The translations under genes and the position numbers were made by a program. Below are positions 17,646 through 25,555 of a DNA stretch of 64,000 nt, piece after piece (the stretch's first letter is position 1; every line of letters begins with the position of its first letter). The DNA comes from Christiangramia flava JLT2011 (GTDB lineage Bacteria; Bacteroidota; Bacteroidia; Flavobacteriales; Flavobacteriaceae): the NCBI RefSeq assembly GCF_001951155.1, contig NZ_CP016359.1:62001-126000 (forward strand). Reading direction: 5' to 3'. The notes under the pieces are model-generated. The model searched no databases and was not told the origin of the DNA. It saw only the letters and a program-made list of their open reading frames with translations.

Positions 17646-20093
17646 CTATTTTTTTCCAATTCTGATAATATCTGCGAAAATCCCCGAAGCCGTTACATCA
17701 GCTCCTGCACCTGCTCCTTTTACGATGAGCGGCTGTTCCGGGTAACGATCAGTAAAGAACAATACGATATTATCACTTCCGCTAAGGTTTGCAAAGGGGT
17801 GCTGAGGACCAACTTCCTGTAATCCCACCTTGGCTTTTCCATTTTCCAGCTGCGCCACATACTTCAGTTCACTACCTTTGGATTTGGCATTTTCATAGAT
17901 CTTCTGAAAAGCTGGTTCATCTTTTTTCAGCAGTTCAAAAAATTCCTCATTGCTGGTGGAATGTAAGCTTTCCTGGGAAAGGAAATCATCCCTTTCAATA
18001 TCATCCAGTTCCAGTTTTAATCCGCTTTCACGGGCTAGTATAAGAATTTTTCGCGCCACATCTACCCCGCTGAGATCAATCTTAGGGTCTGGTTCGGTAT
18101 AACCTTGTTCTTTTGCCTGTTCCACCACTTTATAGAATGGTTCCGAAGTATCATACGTATTGAAGACGTAATTTAAACTTCCGGATAAGACGGCCTGTAT
18201 TTTCTGAATGCGGTCTCCGGAAGCAATCAGGTTCTGCAAAGTATCGATGATTGGCAATCCCGCACCAACATTGGTTTCATATAAAAAAGAAGCACCGTAT
18301 TCGCGGGCAAGATTCTGCAACTGCTCATAGTTTTCATAGGCATCAGCACAGGCGATCTTGTTACAGGTCACCACGGAAACAGAATCTGCCAGATAATGCT
18401 TGTAATATTGGGAAATATCGGCACTGGCAGTATTATCAACGAAAATACTGTTGCGAAGGTTAAACTCCCGAACTCGATCCAGAAATTCCTGTTTATTGGC
18501 GGGTTCACCGTTCTTCAATTCCTCCTGCCAGTTATCCAGGTCGATTCCGTCTTCATTGAACAGCATTTGTCGGGAATTGGATAGCGCCAAAACACGTATT
18601 TTGAGTCGGAGTTTTTCCAATAGGTAATCCTCCTGTTTTTTCAGTTGAGCGATGAGCTTGCCACCCACGTTTCCAACACCGGTCACGAACAGGTTGATCT
18701 CTTTGGAAGGCACCTCGAAAAACTGCTCATGGAGCGTATTGAGGGCCTTGGTAACATCTTTTTTGGCAATAACTGCTGAAATATTCCTTTCCGAAGACCC
18801 CTGGGCAATTGCCCTGATATTGATATTGTTGTTCCCCAGCGCACTGAACATTTTCCCACTAAGACCGTGATGGCTCTTCATGCGATCACCCACTAACGCG
18901 ATAATGGCTACATTTCCTTCTATTTCAGCAGGTTTGATCTTTTTGAAAGCGATCTCATTCTGGAAAGCTTCATCTACCGCTGCTTTAGCTTTTTCAGCTT
19001 CATCGGCCTTGACCGCGATACAGATACTATGTTCCGAAGAAGCCTGCGTGATCAAAACAACATTTACTCCTTCCAGATACAGCGTTTCGAAAAGACGTTT
19101 GGAAAAGCCCGGAACGCCCACCATGCCACTACCTTCGATATTGACCAGTTTAATGGAATCTATATGGGTGATCCCGGTTACCCATCTGAAATTCTTTTTA
19201 CTGGACCTTGAAATCACAGTTCCCGCCTGTTCCGGTTCAAAAGTATTTTTGATGTGGATCTCAATTTTCTTATCCAGTAACGGCTGGATCGTTGGCGGAT
19301 ATAGCACTTTGGCTCCAAAATGTGACAATTCCATGGCCTCTTCATAAGAAATCTCTTTAAGAGAATAAGCATGGGGTACAAGGTTGGGGTTTGCAGTGTA
19401 CATCCCGTTCACATCCGTATAGATCAGCACTTTTTCCGTATGGAGCGCCCCGGCGATGATGGCCGCCGTAAAATCTGATCCTCCACGGCCCAGCGTACTG
19501 GGAAAGCCCTGCTCATTTTTAGAAACAAAGCCTGGTACGACGTATAACCCGGATTGATGACTTCCGAAGAATATTTCAATATTGGCGTTCGTGAGATCGT
19601 AATTCACCTGGACCTTTTCGGAAGCATTCTTAGCAACGATCAGGTCGCGAGTATCAGCAAACTGGCTTTTGATCCCCAAGCCTTTGAAGTATTCCGCAAT
19701 GATCTGAGAACTCAGAATTTCCCCAAAGCCGGAAATGACATGCCTGGTTTTATCAGACAGTTCGTTTAGCAGGTAAACCCCTTCATAAAGGGTTTCCAGG
19801 CGATTGAATTCATTTTTGATCTTGCTGAGAATACTGCTCTGATTGGCCACAGGAACCAGTTCCCGGGCGGCATCAAGGTGGCGTTTTTCATTCGCAGCGA
19901 GGATTTCTTTATAGCGAATATCCTCTTTGGCCGCCAGTTCTGCCATTTCCAGTAAATCGTTGGTAACTCCTCCAAAGGCTGAAAACACAGATACTACAGC
20001 ATCTTCTTCCAGATGCTTTTGGATGGTTTTGGAAACCAGCTTGATTCGTTCTGGCGAGGCTAATGATGACCCACCAAATTTTAGGACTTTCAT
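17646..20093 (-). CDS. thrA: bifunctional aspartokinase / homoserine dehydrogenase
   Basis: ThrA performs the first and third steps from aspartate to homoserine. The aspartokinase half opens with KFGGSSLA (residues 5-12) and runs to about 290. An ACT regulatory region spans about 310-455. The homoserine dehydrogenase half starts near 470 with VTGVGNVGGKL and continues to the C-terminus. The 815-residue length matches E. coli ThrA (820). Allosteric inhibition by threonine is known for this fusion type. A Thr/Ile-rich leader ORF and a good promoter lie upstream, pointing to extra control by attenuation. Confidence 0.97.
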   Translation of the reverse strand: MKVLKFGGSSLASPERIKLVSKTIQKHLEEDAVVSVFSAFGGVTNDLLEMAELAAKEDIRYKEILAANEKRHLDAARELVPVANQSSILSKIKNEFNRLETLYEGVYLLNELSDKTRHVISGFGEILSSQIIAEYFKGLGIKSQFADTRDLIVAKNASEKVQVNYDLTNANIEIFFGSHQSGLYVVPGFVSKNEQGFPSTLGRGGSDFTAAIIAGALHTEKVLIYTDVNGMYTANPNLVPHAYSLKEISYEEAMELSHFGAKVLYPPTIQPLLDKKIEIHIKNTFEPEQAGTVISRSSKKNFRWVTGITHIDSIKLVNIEGSGMVGVPGFSKRLFETLYLEGVNVVLITQASSEHSICIAVKADEAEKAKAAVDEAFQNEIAFKKIKPAEIEGNVAIIALVGDRMKSHHGLSGKMFSALGNNNINIRAIAQGSSERNISAVIAKKDVTKALNTLHEQFFEVPSKEINLFVTGVGNVGGKLIAQLKKQEDYLLEKLRLKIRVLALSNSRQMLFNEDGIDLDNWQEELKNGEPANKQEFLDRVREFNLRNSIFVDNTASADISQYYKHYLADSVSVVTCNKIACADAYENYEQLQNLAREYGASFLYETNVGAGLPIIDTLQNLIASGDRIQKIQAVLSGSLNYVFNTYDTSEPFYKVVEQAKEQGYTEPDPKIDLSGVDVARKILILARESGLKLELDDIERDDFLSQESLHSTSNEEFFELLKKDEPAFQKIYENAKSKGSELKYVAQLENGKAKVGLQEVGPQHPFANLSGSDNIVLFFTDRYPEQPLIVKGAGAGADVTASGIFADIIRIGKK

Positions 20094-20164
20094 AGTCGAA
20101 AGTTTTATAGAATTAATACAATAAGATTAAAATTGATATAGGTAAGCGGACGATATGTGTATAA

Positions 20165-20266
20165 TTAACCCCGAAAAGGGGTAATAATACCTGTAATAAT
20201 AGTCATGCCAGCGATGCCGGAAATGCCGCCGATCATGATTGTGTTATGTGTAGTAGTATTTTTCAC
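20165..20266 (-). CDS. Thr/Ile-rich leader peptide of the thr operon (33 aa, GTG start)
   Basis: This short frame was found by reading the thrA upstream region. GTG at 20266 opens 33 codons ending in TAA at 20165-20167. Fifteen of the 33 residues are Thr (7) or Ile (8), beginning MKNTTTHNTIMI and including MTIITGIIT. The composition copies the logic of E. coli thrL, where scarcity of charged Thr or Ile tRNA stalls the ribosome and permits read-through into thrA. An internal ATG (Met11) could give a 23-residue form. The end of the ORF lies in a hairpin ACCCC-TTTTC-GGGGT (about 20168-20182). No U-run follows, so it is not a textbook terminator. The gap to thrA is 71 bases. Confidence 0.75.
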   Translation of the reverse strand: MKNTTTHNTIMIGGISGIAGMTIITGIITPFRG

Positions 20267-20268
20267 AG

Positions 20269-20284
20269 GTATCTTGTAAGATAC
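20269..20284. promoter_or_regulatory. perfect palindrome at the 5' end of the thr leader transcript
   Basis: GTATCTT-GT-AAGATAC is a 7-base perfect inverted repeat with a 2-base loop. It ends 2 bases before the leader GTG and lies just downstream of the -7 box, so it would cover the transcription start. It may be a repressor operator or a 5'-end stabilising hairpin; the sequence alone cannot decide. Confidence 0.45.
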
Positions 20285-20286
20285 TA

Positions 20287-20315
20287 TAAAGTTATCTAAA
20301 AATCTCAGCCCTCAA
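20287..20315 (-). promoter_or_regulatory. Bacteroidota-type promoter of the thr operon
   Basis: On the minus strand TTG (20315-20313) is followed after 18 bases by TAACTTTA (20294-20287), which matches 7 of 8 positions of the known Bacteroidota consensus TTG-N19-TAnnTTTG. Transcription would start near 20280, about 14 bases ahead of the leader-peptide GTG. Confidence 0.6.
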
Positions 20316-20360
20316 AACGAAATTCCGGAAAGCGTAAAACTTTTGAGGATAATTGAAATT

Positions 20361-20403
20361 AAATAAAAAATCCGCCCCTTATTAAAAATAAAGAGGCGGA
20401 TTT
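20361..20403 (-). terminator. Rho-independent terminator after the MoxR/VWA operon
   Basis: AAATCCGCC (20368-20376) pairs with GGCGGATTT (20395-20403). Read on the minus strand, the hairpin is followed by a T-rich run. It lies 20 bases after the MoxR stop and about 45 bases ahead of the thr promoter, separating the two transcripts. Confidence 0.85.
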
Positions 20404-20423
20404 CGGTTCTGTAATTATGAAAT

Positions 20424-21887
20424 TTACAAGCCGCTAATGTAACTTCCGTAGAGATCCTTGAATTGTAAGCCCTTGGAAAAGCGCTTTTTACTGAGCTTTT
20501 TATACTCAACAAGCGACCAAAGGATGAATTCTTTCATAAAATAACGGTCCTTTTCCTTCACATCCGGCTGGTATTTATTCACGAGGTCTTCCAGCGGCTT
20601 AATCGAATCCAGTTTTTCCCGATATTCTTTTTCTGATAGATCATCTGGCAGTTCAAAACCGGAACTCTCGAAGAACCATTCCACGAGATCATCATATGGA
20701 GTGACCTCATCTGGTTTCTTTAACTTCTCGATCTTCGGAAAATATTCCGGAAATAAGGATTTGGTTGCCTCCCCGATCAACTGGGTAGCTACGAACGCGG
20801 CACCTTCCTGCTCTCCTTCATAGACCAGTTCTACTTTCCCGGTTATGGCTGGAATCACCCCGAGAAAATCCCCAAAACGAAGCATGGTATGATCTTCTCC
20901 TTTTTTCAAAGCCCTCCTTTCAGCAGTGCTCAATAGGTTTTCATAAGCACTGATACTCATCCTGGCACTCACGCCGCTTTTGTGATCGATGTATTCGCTA
21001 TCACGTGCTTCAAAACTGATTTGTTCCAGCAGGTCTTTGGCAAGTTCCGGTACGTGCACCAGTTCTTTCTGGCGATCATCCAGCGCCGCTTCCTGAGCCG
21101 TAATTTGCCTGGCGGTTTCAATATCTTCCGGATAATGCGTTAATATTTGGGAACCAATACGGTCTTTTAGTGGCGTTACGATACTTCCGCGATTGGTATA
21201 ATCTTCCGGGTTTGCGGTGAACACAAATTGCATATCCAAGGGTAGACGTAATTTGAAACCACGAATCTGGATATCTCCCTCCTGTAATATATTGAAAAGT
21301 GCCACTTGGATCCGGGCCTGCAGATCTGGTAGTTCATTGATGACAAAAATAGATCGATTGGCTCTCGGGATCATTCCGAAATGGATCACGCGATCATCTG
21401 CATAGCTCAACCTCAGGTTGGCAGCCTTGATAGGGTCTACATCACCAATTAAATCGGCTACCGTTACATCAGGTGTTGCCAGTTTTTCAAAGAAACGTTC
21501 ATCACGATGCATCCAGCTAACCGGAAGCTCCTCACCTTTTTCCTTCAATAAATCTTTGGAATAGCGGCTGATAGGATTCAAGGGGTCATCGTTGATCTCG
21601 GAACCTTCGACCACGGGAATATACTCATCTAGCAAATTGACCATTAACCTGGCCAACCTGGTTTTCGCCTGCCCGCGCAATCCTAACAAATTAATATTAT
21701 GCCGGGATAGTATCGCTCGTTCAATTTCCGGAATCACCGTATACTCATACCCATGAATGCCTTCAAAAGTAGGTTCACCATTCTGAATTTTCTTTTTCAG
21801 GTTATCCCGAAGTTCTTCTTTGATCGGTCTACTGGTATATCCAGATTTCTTTAAATCGCCAAGTGTCTTTATTTCTTCAATTTTCAT
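20424..21887 (-). CDS. MoxR/magnesium-chelatase-like AAA+ ATPase
   Basis: This 487-residue AAA+ protein has a Walker A variant LLGLRGQAKT (about residue 66-75), a Walker B region SIFVINELPDL and a sensor segment QFVFTANPEDY. It resembles the I subunit of magnesium chelatase and the wider MoxR group. These ATPases work as rings with VWA-domain partners to remodel or insert metals into target proteins; the target is unknown here. It starts 3 bases after the stop of the VWA gene, so the two form an operon and probably a complex. A hairpin terminator follows. Confidence 0.88.
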   Translation of the reverse strand: MKIEEIKTLGDLKKSGYTSRPIKEELRDNLKKKIQNGEPTFEGIHGYEYTVIPEIERAILSRHNINLLGLRGQAKTRLARLMVNLLDEYIPVVEGSEINDDPLNPISRYSKDLLKEKGEELPVSWMHRDERFFEKLATPDVTVADLIGDVDPIKAANLRLSYADDRVIHFGMIPRANRSIFVINELPDLQARIQVALFNILQEGDIQIRGFKLRLPLDMQFVFTANPEDYTNRGSIVTPLKDRIGSQILTHYPEDIETARQITAQEAALDDRQKELVHVPELAKDLLEQISFEARDSEYIDHKSGVSARMSISAYENLLSTAERRALKKGEDHTMLRFGDFLGVIPAITGKVELVYEGEQEGAAFVATQLIGEATKSLFPEYFPKIEKLKKPDEVTPYDDLVEWFFESSGFELPDDLSEKEYREKLDSIKPLEDLVNKYQPDVKEKDRYFMKEFILWSLVEYKKLSKKRFSKGLQFKDLYGSYISGL

Positions 21888-21890
21888 AAA

Positions 21891-23021
21891 CTAACCTCTA
21901 ATTCTTCTTTTTCTATTCGTTTCGTAATCTTCAAAAATCATTTCTCCCAAACCTTTCAAGCCGGTATAAAAAGCCTTACCCTGATTGGCTTCCGTGAACT
22001 CCTGAACGAAGCTGGTCAAATAAGGATCCTGAGCAATCATAAAAGTAGTGATGGGAATTCTCAATTTTCGGGCCTGTCTGGCCATCGCGTAACATTTTCC
22101 AACGATGTAGGGATCTAGCCCCATACTGTTCTTGTAGTAAGTTCCGTCGCGTTCACGAATACAGCTAGGTTTCCCATCGGTTATCATAAAAATCTGTTTA
22201 TTGGTATTTCGCTTTCGACGCAGCATATCCATCGCCAGTTCCAGTCCTGCGACCGTATTGGTATGGTAAGGCCCTACTTTTAAATAAGGTAATTCTGCAA
22301 TTTCGATGGGCCAGGCATCGTTTCCGAAAACCAAAATATCCAGAGTGTCCTTTGGATAACGAGTGGTTATGAGTTCAGCCAGCGCCATCGCAACCTTTTT
22401 GGCCGGGGTGATACGATCTTCACCATACAGGATCATACTGTGGCTGATGTCGATCATCAACACGGTACTCATTTGAGATTTCAGGTGGGTTTCTTCAACT
22501 ACCAGGTCGTCTTCAGACATTTGGAAATCACCAATCCCATGATTGATCTGAGCGTTCCGTAAACTTTCAGTCATGGAAATACGGCTCAAAGAATCTCCAA
22601 ACTGATAGTTCCGGAAGTCCCCGGTATGTTCATCGCCTCGTCCCACTCTATTTGTTCGGTGATTGCCGGAAGTTCCTTTTTTCAATTTTCCGAAGATCCG
22701 TTCCAGGGCCTGCTGCCGGATAGCTCTTTCGGTTTTTGCCGTAATCGACATTCCGCCACCGCCCTCCGAATCGATCTCTTCACGGATATAACCTTTCTTC
22801 TTCAGGTCTTCCACAAAATCATCCAGGGTATATTCATCAGTGGTCAACTGGTATTCCTCATCCAGCTGTTTCATCCAATCTAAAGCTTCATCGAGGTCCC
22901 CGGAAGTGTGTGTAATGATCTCTTTGAAAATTTCAAAAAGCCGGTCAAACGGAGATTTGTGCGGTTCTTCATATTTGTCGAAAACAAAGCCTCTAACCGC
23001 ATCTGATTGATTCTTTTTCAT
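21891..23021 (-). CDS. VWA domain protein, partner of the MoxR-like ATPase
   Basis: The C-terminal half of this 376-residue protein is a von Willebrand factor A domain. It contains an intact MIDAS motif, DISHS (about residues 187-191), and MITDGKPS further on. The N-terminal 130 residues are charged and helical, with no recognised domain. The pairing with an adjacent MoxR/chelatase-like ATPase is the classical arrangement for a metal-dependent chaperone pair. It is the first gene of the two-gene operon. There is no signal peptide, so it is cytoplasmic. Confidence 0.88.
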   Translation of the reverse strand: MKKNQSDAVRGFVFDKYEEPHKSPFDRLFEIFKEIITHTSGDLDEALDWMKQLDEEYQLTTDEYTLDDFVEDLKKKGYIREEIDSEGGGGMSITAKTERAIRQQALERIFGKLKKGTSGNHRTNRVGRGDEHTGDFRNYQFGDSLSRISMTESLRNAQINHGIGDFQMSEDDLVVEETHLKSQMSTVLMIDISHSMILYGEDRITPAKKVAMALAELITTRYPKDTLDILVFGNDAWPIEIAELPYLKVGPYHTNTVAGLELAMDMLRRKRNTNKQIFMITDGKPSCIRERDGTYYKNSMGLDPYIVGKCYAMARQARKLRIPITTFMIAQDPYLTSFVQEFTEANQGKAFYTGLKGLGEMIFEDYETNRKRRIRG

Positions 23022-23041
23022 ATTTAAAAATACGGGATTTC

Positions 23042-23056
23042 CTTCAGAAACTGAAG
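23042..23056. promoter_or_regulatory. small inverted repeat upstream of the VWA gene
   Basis: CTTCAG-AAA-CTGAAG is a perfect 6-base inverted repeat that begins 21 bases upstream of the VWA start codon and would lie in its 5' leader. It could be an operator or an RNA hairpin. Chance occurrence is possible. Confidence 0.25.
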
Positions 23057-23185
23057 CATATTTCTATCAACAAGCTTTAATCTTATGTTAATTGAAAAAT
23101 TGCTGCGGAAAGGCTTTTTGTGTTATTCTTTTCTTAATCCTATTCCGGTTTTCTTGAATAAAGGAGATTTTTACAGAAAAAATTG

Positions 23186-24007
23186 ATGAGACAGATTTTT
23201 TTAATTTCACTCTGCTTACTCAGCTTGCAATTTTCCTGGTCGCAGGAAAATTCCTCACCTTATAAAACCGATTTTTGGAAAGACGGTGCCTGGATTGCAG
23301 GTGGCGTTGGTTTGAATATGCTTGGTTTCAGCCTGGTTCAGAATAAAGATGAACTGACTACTGCTGAATTAATGGCCTTAAACCGCAATGATATTTCAAA
23401 GATCAACCGAGGTGCTGTTGGAAACTATTCCAAAAGCGCAGATGAAGCCAGCTATATTCCCTTCTATGCATCTTTTGCCAGCCCTGCATTACTTTTATTA
23501 GGAGATGCTGAAAGAGAAAATTTTGGTCAGATTTCAGTGATGTTTGTTGAAACCATGGCCACCACCGGTGCTTTTTTCACCATTACTGCCGGTTTGGTTG
23601 ATAAAAGCAGGCCCCTGGTCTATAATGAAAATTTACCGGAAGAGCAGCGAACGGAAGCCAGTGCCCAAAGATCCTTTTTTGCCGGGCACACGGCGGCTAC
23701 AGCAGCAGCTACTTTTTTCACGGCAAAGGTTTTCCAGGATTTTAATCCTGATTCGAAAGCCGTTCCCTTCGTCTGGGCGGGCGCGATTGCGGTGCCGGCC
23801 ACTGTGGGCTACCTAAGGACAAAAGCAGGAAAGCACTTTTTGACAGATAACGTGGTAGGTTTTGGCGTGGGCGCGCTTTGTGGTATCTTAGTTCCTGAAA
23901 TCCATAAGATTGGTAATCAGGATTTGGCATTTTATCCTTCTATTGAAAATAATATTGGCGGAACAGGTGTTGATGCAGCAGGTGTTGGAATGAATTTCCG
24001 CTTCTAA
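23186..24007 (+). CDS. PAP2-superfamily phosphatase, exported
   Basis: I choose ATG at 23186, one codon after a TTG that also keeps the frame open. This gives a 273-residue protein with signal peptide MRQIFLISLCLLSLQFSWSQ. The three PAP2 phosphatase motifs are recognisable: DKSRP, SFFAGHTA, and RTKAGKHFLTD with the expected Arg/His/Asp spacing. The family dephosphorylates lipid phosphates such as undecaprenyl diphosphate or phosphatidate on the outer face of the membrane. It lies 15 bases ahead of another phosphodiesterase-fold gene, suggesting co-transcription. Confidence 0.88.
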   Translation: MRQIFLISLCLLSLQFSWSQENSSPYKTDFWKDGAWIAGGVGLNMLGFSLVQNKDELTTAELMALNRNDISKINRGAVGNYSKSADEASYIPFYASFASPALLLLGDAERENFGQISVMFVETMATTGAFFTITAGLVDKSRPLVYNENLPEEQRTEASAQRSFFAGHTAATAAATFFTAKVFQDFNPDSKAVPFVWAGAIAVPATVGYLRTKAGKHFLTDNVVGFGVGALCGILVPEIHKIGNQDLAFYPSIENNIGGTGVDAAGVGMNFRF

Positions 24008-24022
24008 AAAAACCTGTTTTTA

Positions 24023-25105
24023 ATGAGTACAATTGAACTCATCATTTTAATTTATTCGGGCCTGATGTGTATTCCAACACTGGCTTCAATAACGAGATTT
24101 GATCAATGGTGGATTCGCGGTTTTGATTTTCCGAGAATCCAGATCAGCTTTTTGATCATTCTGGCCATTTTGCTTTCAGTTTTCTTATACGACTTCAGTA
24201 AACCCTGGCATTTTATAGCGATTGGTGTGCTACTGCTCAGTTTATCCTATCAATTTGTCAAAATTTACCCTTATACTTATTTAGCCAAAAAACAGGTATT
24301 TAAGTTCAAAGGCAGTGATTCCAGTGCTTCGATTTCTATAATTGTCAGTAATGTTTTAACTACTAACAAGAGAAGTGACAAATTGATTCAGTTAGTCCAC
24401 GATCGCAAACCAGACCTTCTGCTTACGCTGGAAAGTGATGAGCGTTGGGAAAAAGAACTGGAAGTCCTGGAAGACGAATATCGCTATACGGTAAAGATTC
24501 CGCTGGATAATCTCTACGGAATGCATTTTTATTCCAAACTCCAACTGGAAGATATTAAAGTTCGATATCTGGTGCAGGAAGATATTCCGTCGATTCACGG
24601 GTACGTCATTCTTCGGAACGGCGAAAAAGTTAAAATACACTGTTTGCATCCCATGCCTCCAAGTCCTACGGAAAGTGAAACTTCCACCAACCGAGATGCA
24701 GAACTGCTGATGCTGGGCAGAGATATAGATTGTGAAAAGGAACCTGCCCTGGTCCTCGGGGATCTCAATGATGTAGCCTGGTCGCGTACCACAAGACTTT
24801 TTCAGAAATTAAGCGGATTAATGGACCCAAGGATAGGCCGTGGATTTTTCAATACTTTTCATGCAGATTATGCCCTTTTCCGCTGGCCATTAGACCATGT
24901 GTTTCACACGAAAGATTTCACCCTTATTGAGATTGCCAGAGAGCGCAATATTGGTTCAGATCATTTCCCAATGTACATTAATCTGAATTATGAGCCAACT
25001 GCCGAATTGATCAATGAAGATACTGACCAGCCTGACGAAGAAGAAAAAGAATGGGCAGAGGAAAAGATCAAAAGCGCTAACCCGATCATTCCTAAGATCG
25101 ACTAA
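24023..25105 (+). CDS. membrane-anchored endonuclease/exonuclease/phosphatase family protein
   Basis: Three N-terminal membrane segments (about residues 3-22, 40-57 and 63-80) are followed by an EEP-fold domain. Its motifs are LLTLESDERW, CLHPMPPSP, VLGDLNDVAW, PLDHVFHT and GSDHFPMY, so the metal-dependent phosphodiesterase site looks intact. The catalytic part probably faces the periplasm. The substrate may be nucleic acid, phosphoinositide-like or another phosphodiester. It shares a transcript with the PAP2 gene and ends convergently, 21 bases from the response regulator. Confidence 0.87.
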   Translation: MSTIELIILIYSGLMCIPTLASITRFDQWWIRGFDFPRIQISFLIILAILLSVFLYDFSKPWHFIAIGVLLLSLSYQFVKIYPYTYLAKKQVFKFKGSDSSASISIIVSNVLTTNKRSDKLIQLVHDRKPDLLLTLESDERWEKELEVLEDEYRYTVKIPLDNLYGMHFYSKLQLEDIKVRYLVQEDIPSIHGYVILRNGEKVKIHCLHPMPPSPTESETSTNRDAELLMLGRDIDCEKEPALVLGDLNDVAWSRTTRLFQKLSGLMDPRIGRGFFNTFHADYALFRWPLDHVFHTKDFTLIEIARERNIGSDHFPMYINLNYEPTAELINEDTDQPDEEEKEWAEEKIKSANPIIPKID

Positions 25106-25126
25106 GAGGATTGAAAATTTTGAAAA

Positions 25127-25531
25127 TTAGGCGGTTTCTTCGAAATATTCTGCCAGGCGTTCCAGGCCTTTTAATTTGGAACAATGTCGTGCAGAGACCG
25201 GTTTTTCAATAAAATCCACCACATGGCTGTCGTTAGCTGCTTTGCGCTTATCAGACCGGTCTATAGAGGAAGTCACCATAACCACAAAACAATTCTGATT
25301 ATTCGGAACAGATTTCAATCTTTCTAAAAATTCCCATCCGGTCATCTGCGGCATGTTAATGTCCAGCATGATCAGGAATTCTTCTGAAGAAGTTCGTTCC
25401 CGTAAAAAGTCTAATGCCACTTCAGCATTGGAAAAAGAATAGGGATCTGGGTCCAGTTCGCATTTTTTAACGATGTTACGCTGTAAAAACGTAATTATTT
25501 CGTCATCGTCTATAATGATCGTTCTCAACAT
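25127..25531 (-). CDS. single-domain response regulator
   Basis: The 134-residue protein is only a receiver domain. Acidic residues at positions 8-10, the phosphoacceptor Asp57 in MLDINMPQM, Thr87 and Lys110 are all present, so it should be phosphorylatable. There is no output domain, so it acts by protein contacts or within a phosphorelay. It starts 24 bases after the PAS-protein gene stop, making that protein its likely partner. Confidence 0.93.
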   Translation of the reverse strand: MLRTIIIDDDEIITFLQRNIVKKCELDPDPYSFSNAEVALDFLRERTSSEEFLIMLDINMPQMTGWEFLERLKSVPNNQNCFVVMVTSSIDRSDKRKAANDSHVVDFIEKPVSARHCSKLKGLERLAEYFEETA

Positions 25532-25555
25532 GGTAGGGCAATTTGGGGTTTATAA

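Noticed and set aside
18880..19347. Plus-strand frame of 155 codons inside thrA
   Set aside because: It is antisense to conserved aspartokinase sequence and shows no protein-like motif.
25106..25126. AAAATTTT palindrome between convergent genes as a terminator
   Set aside because: The stem is only A-T pairs and has no GC core, so it would be too weak to call.
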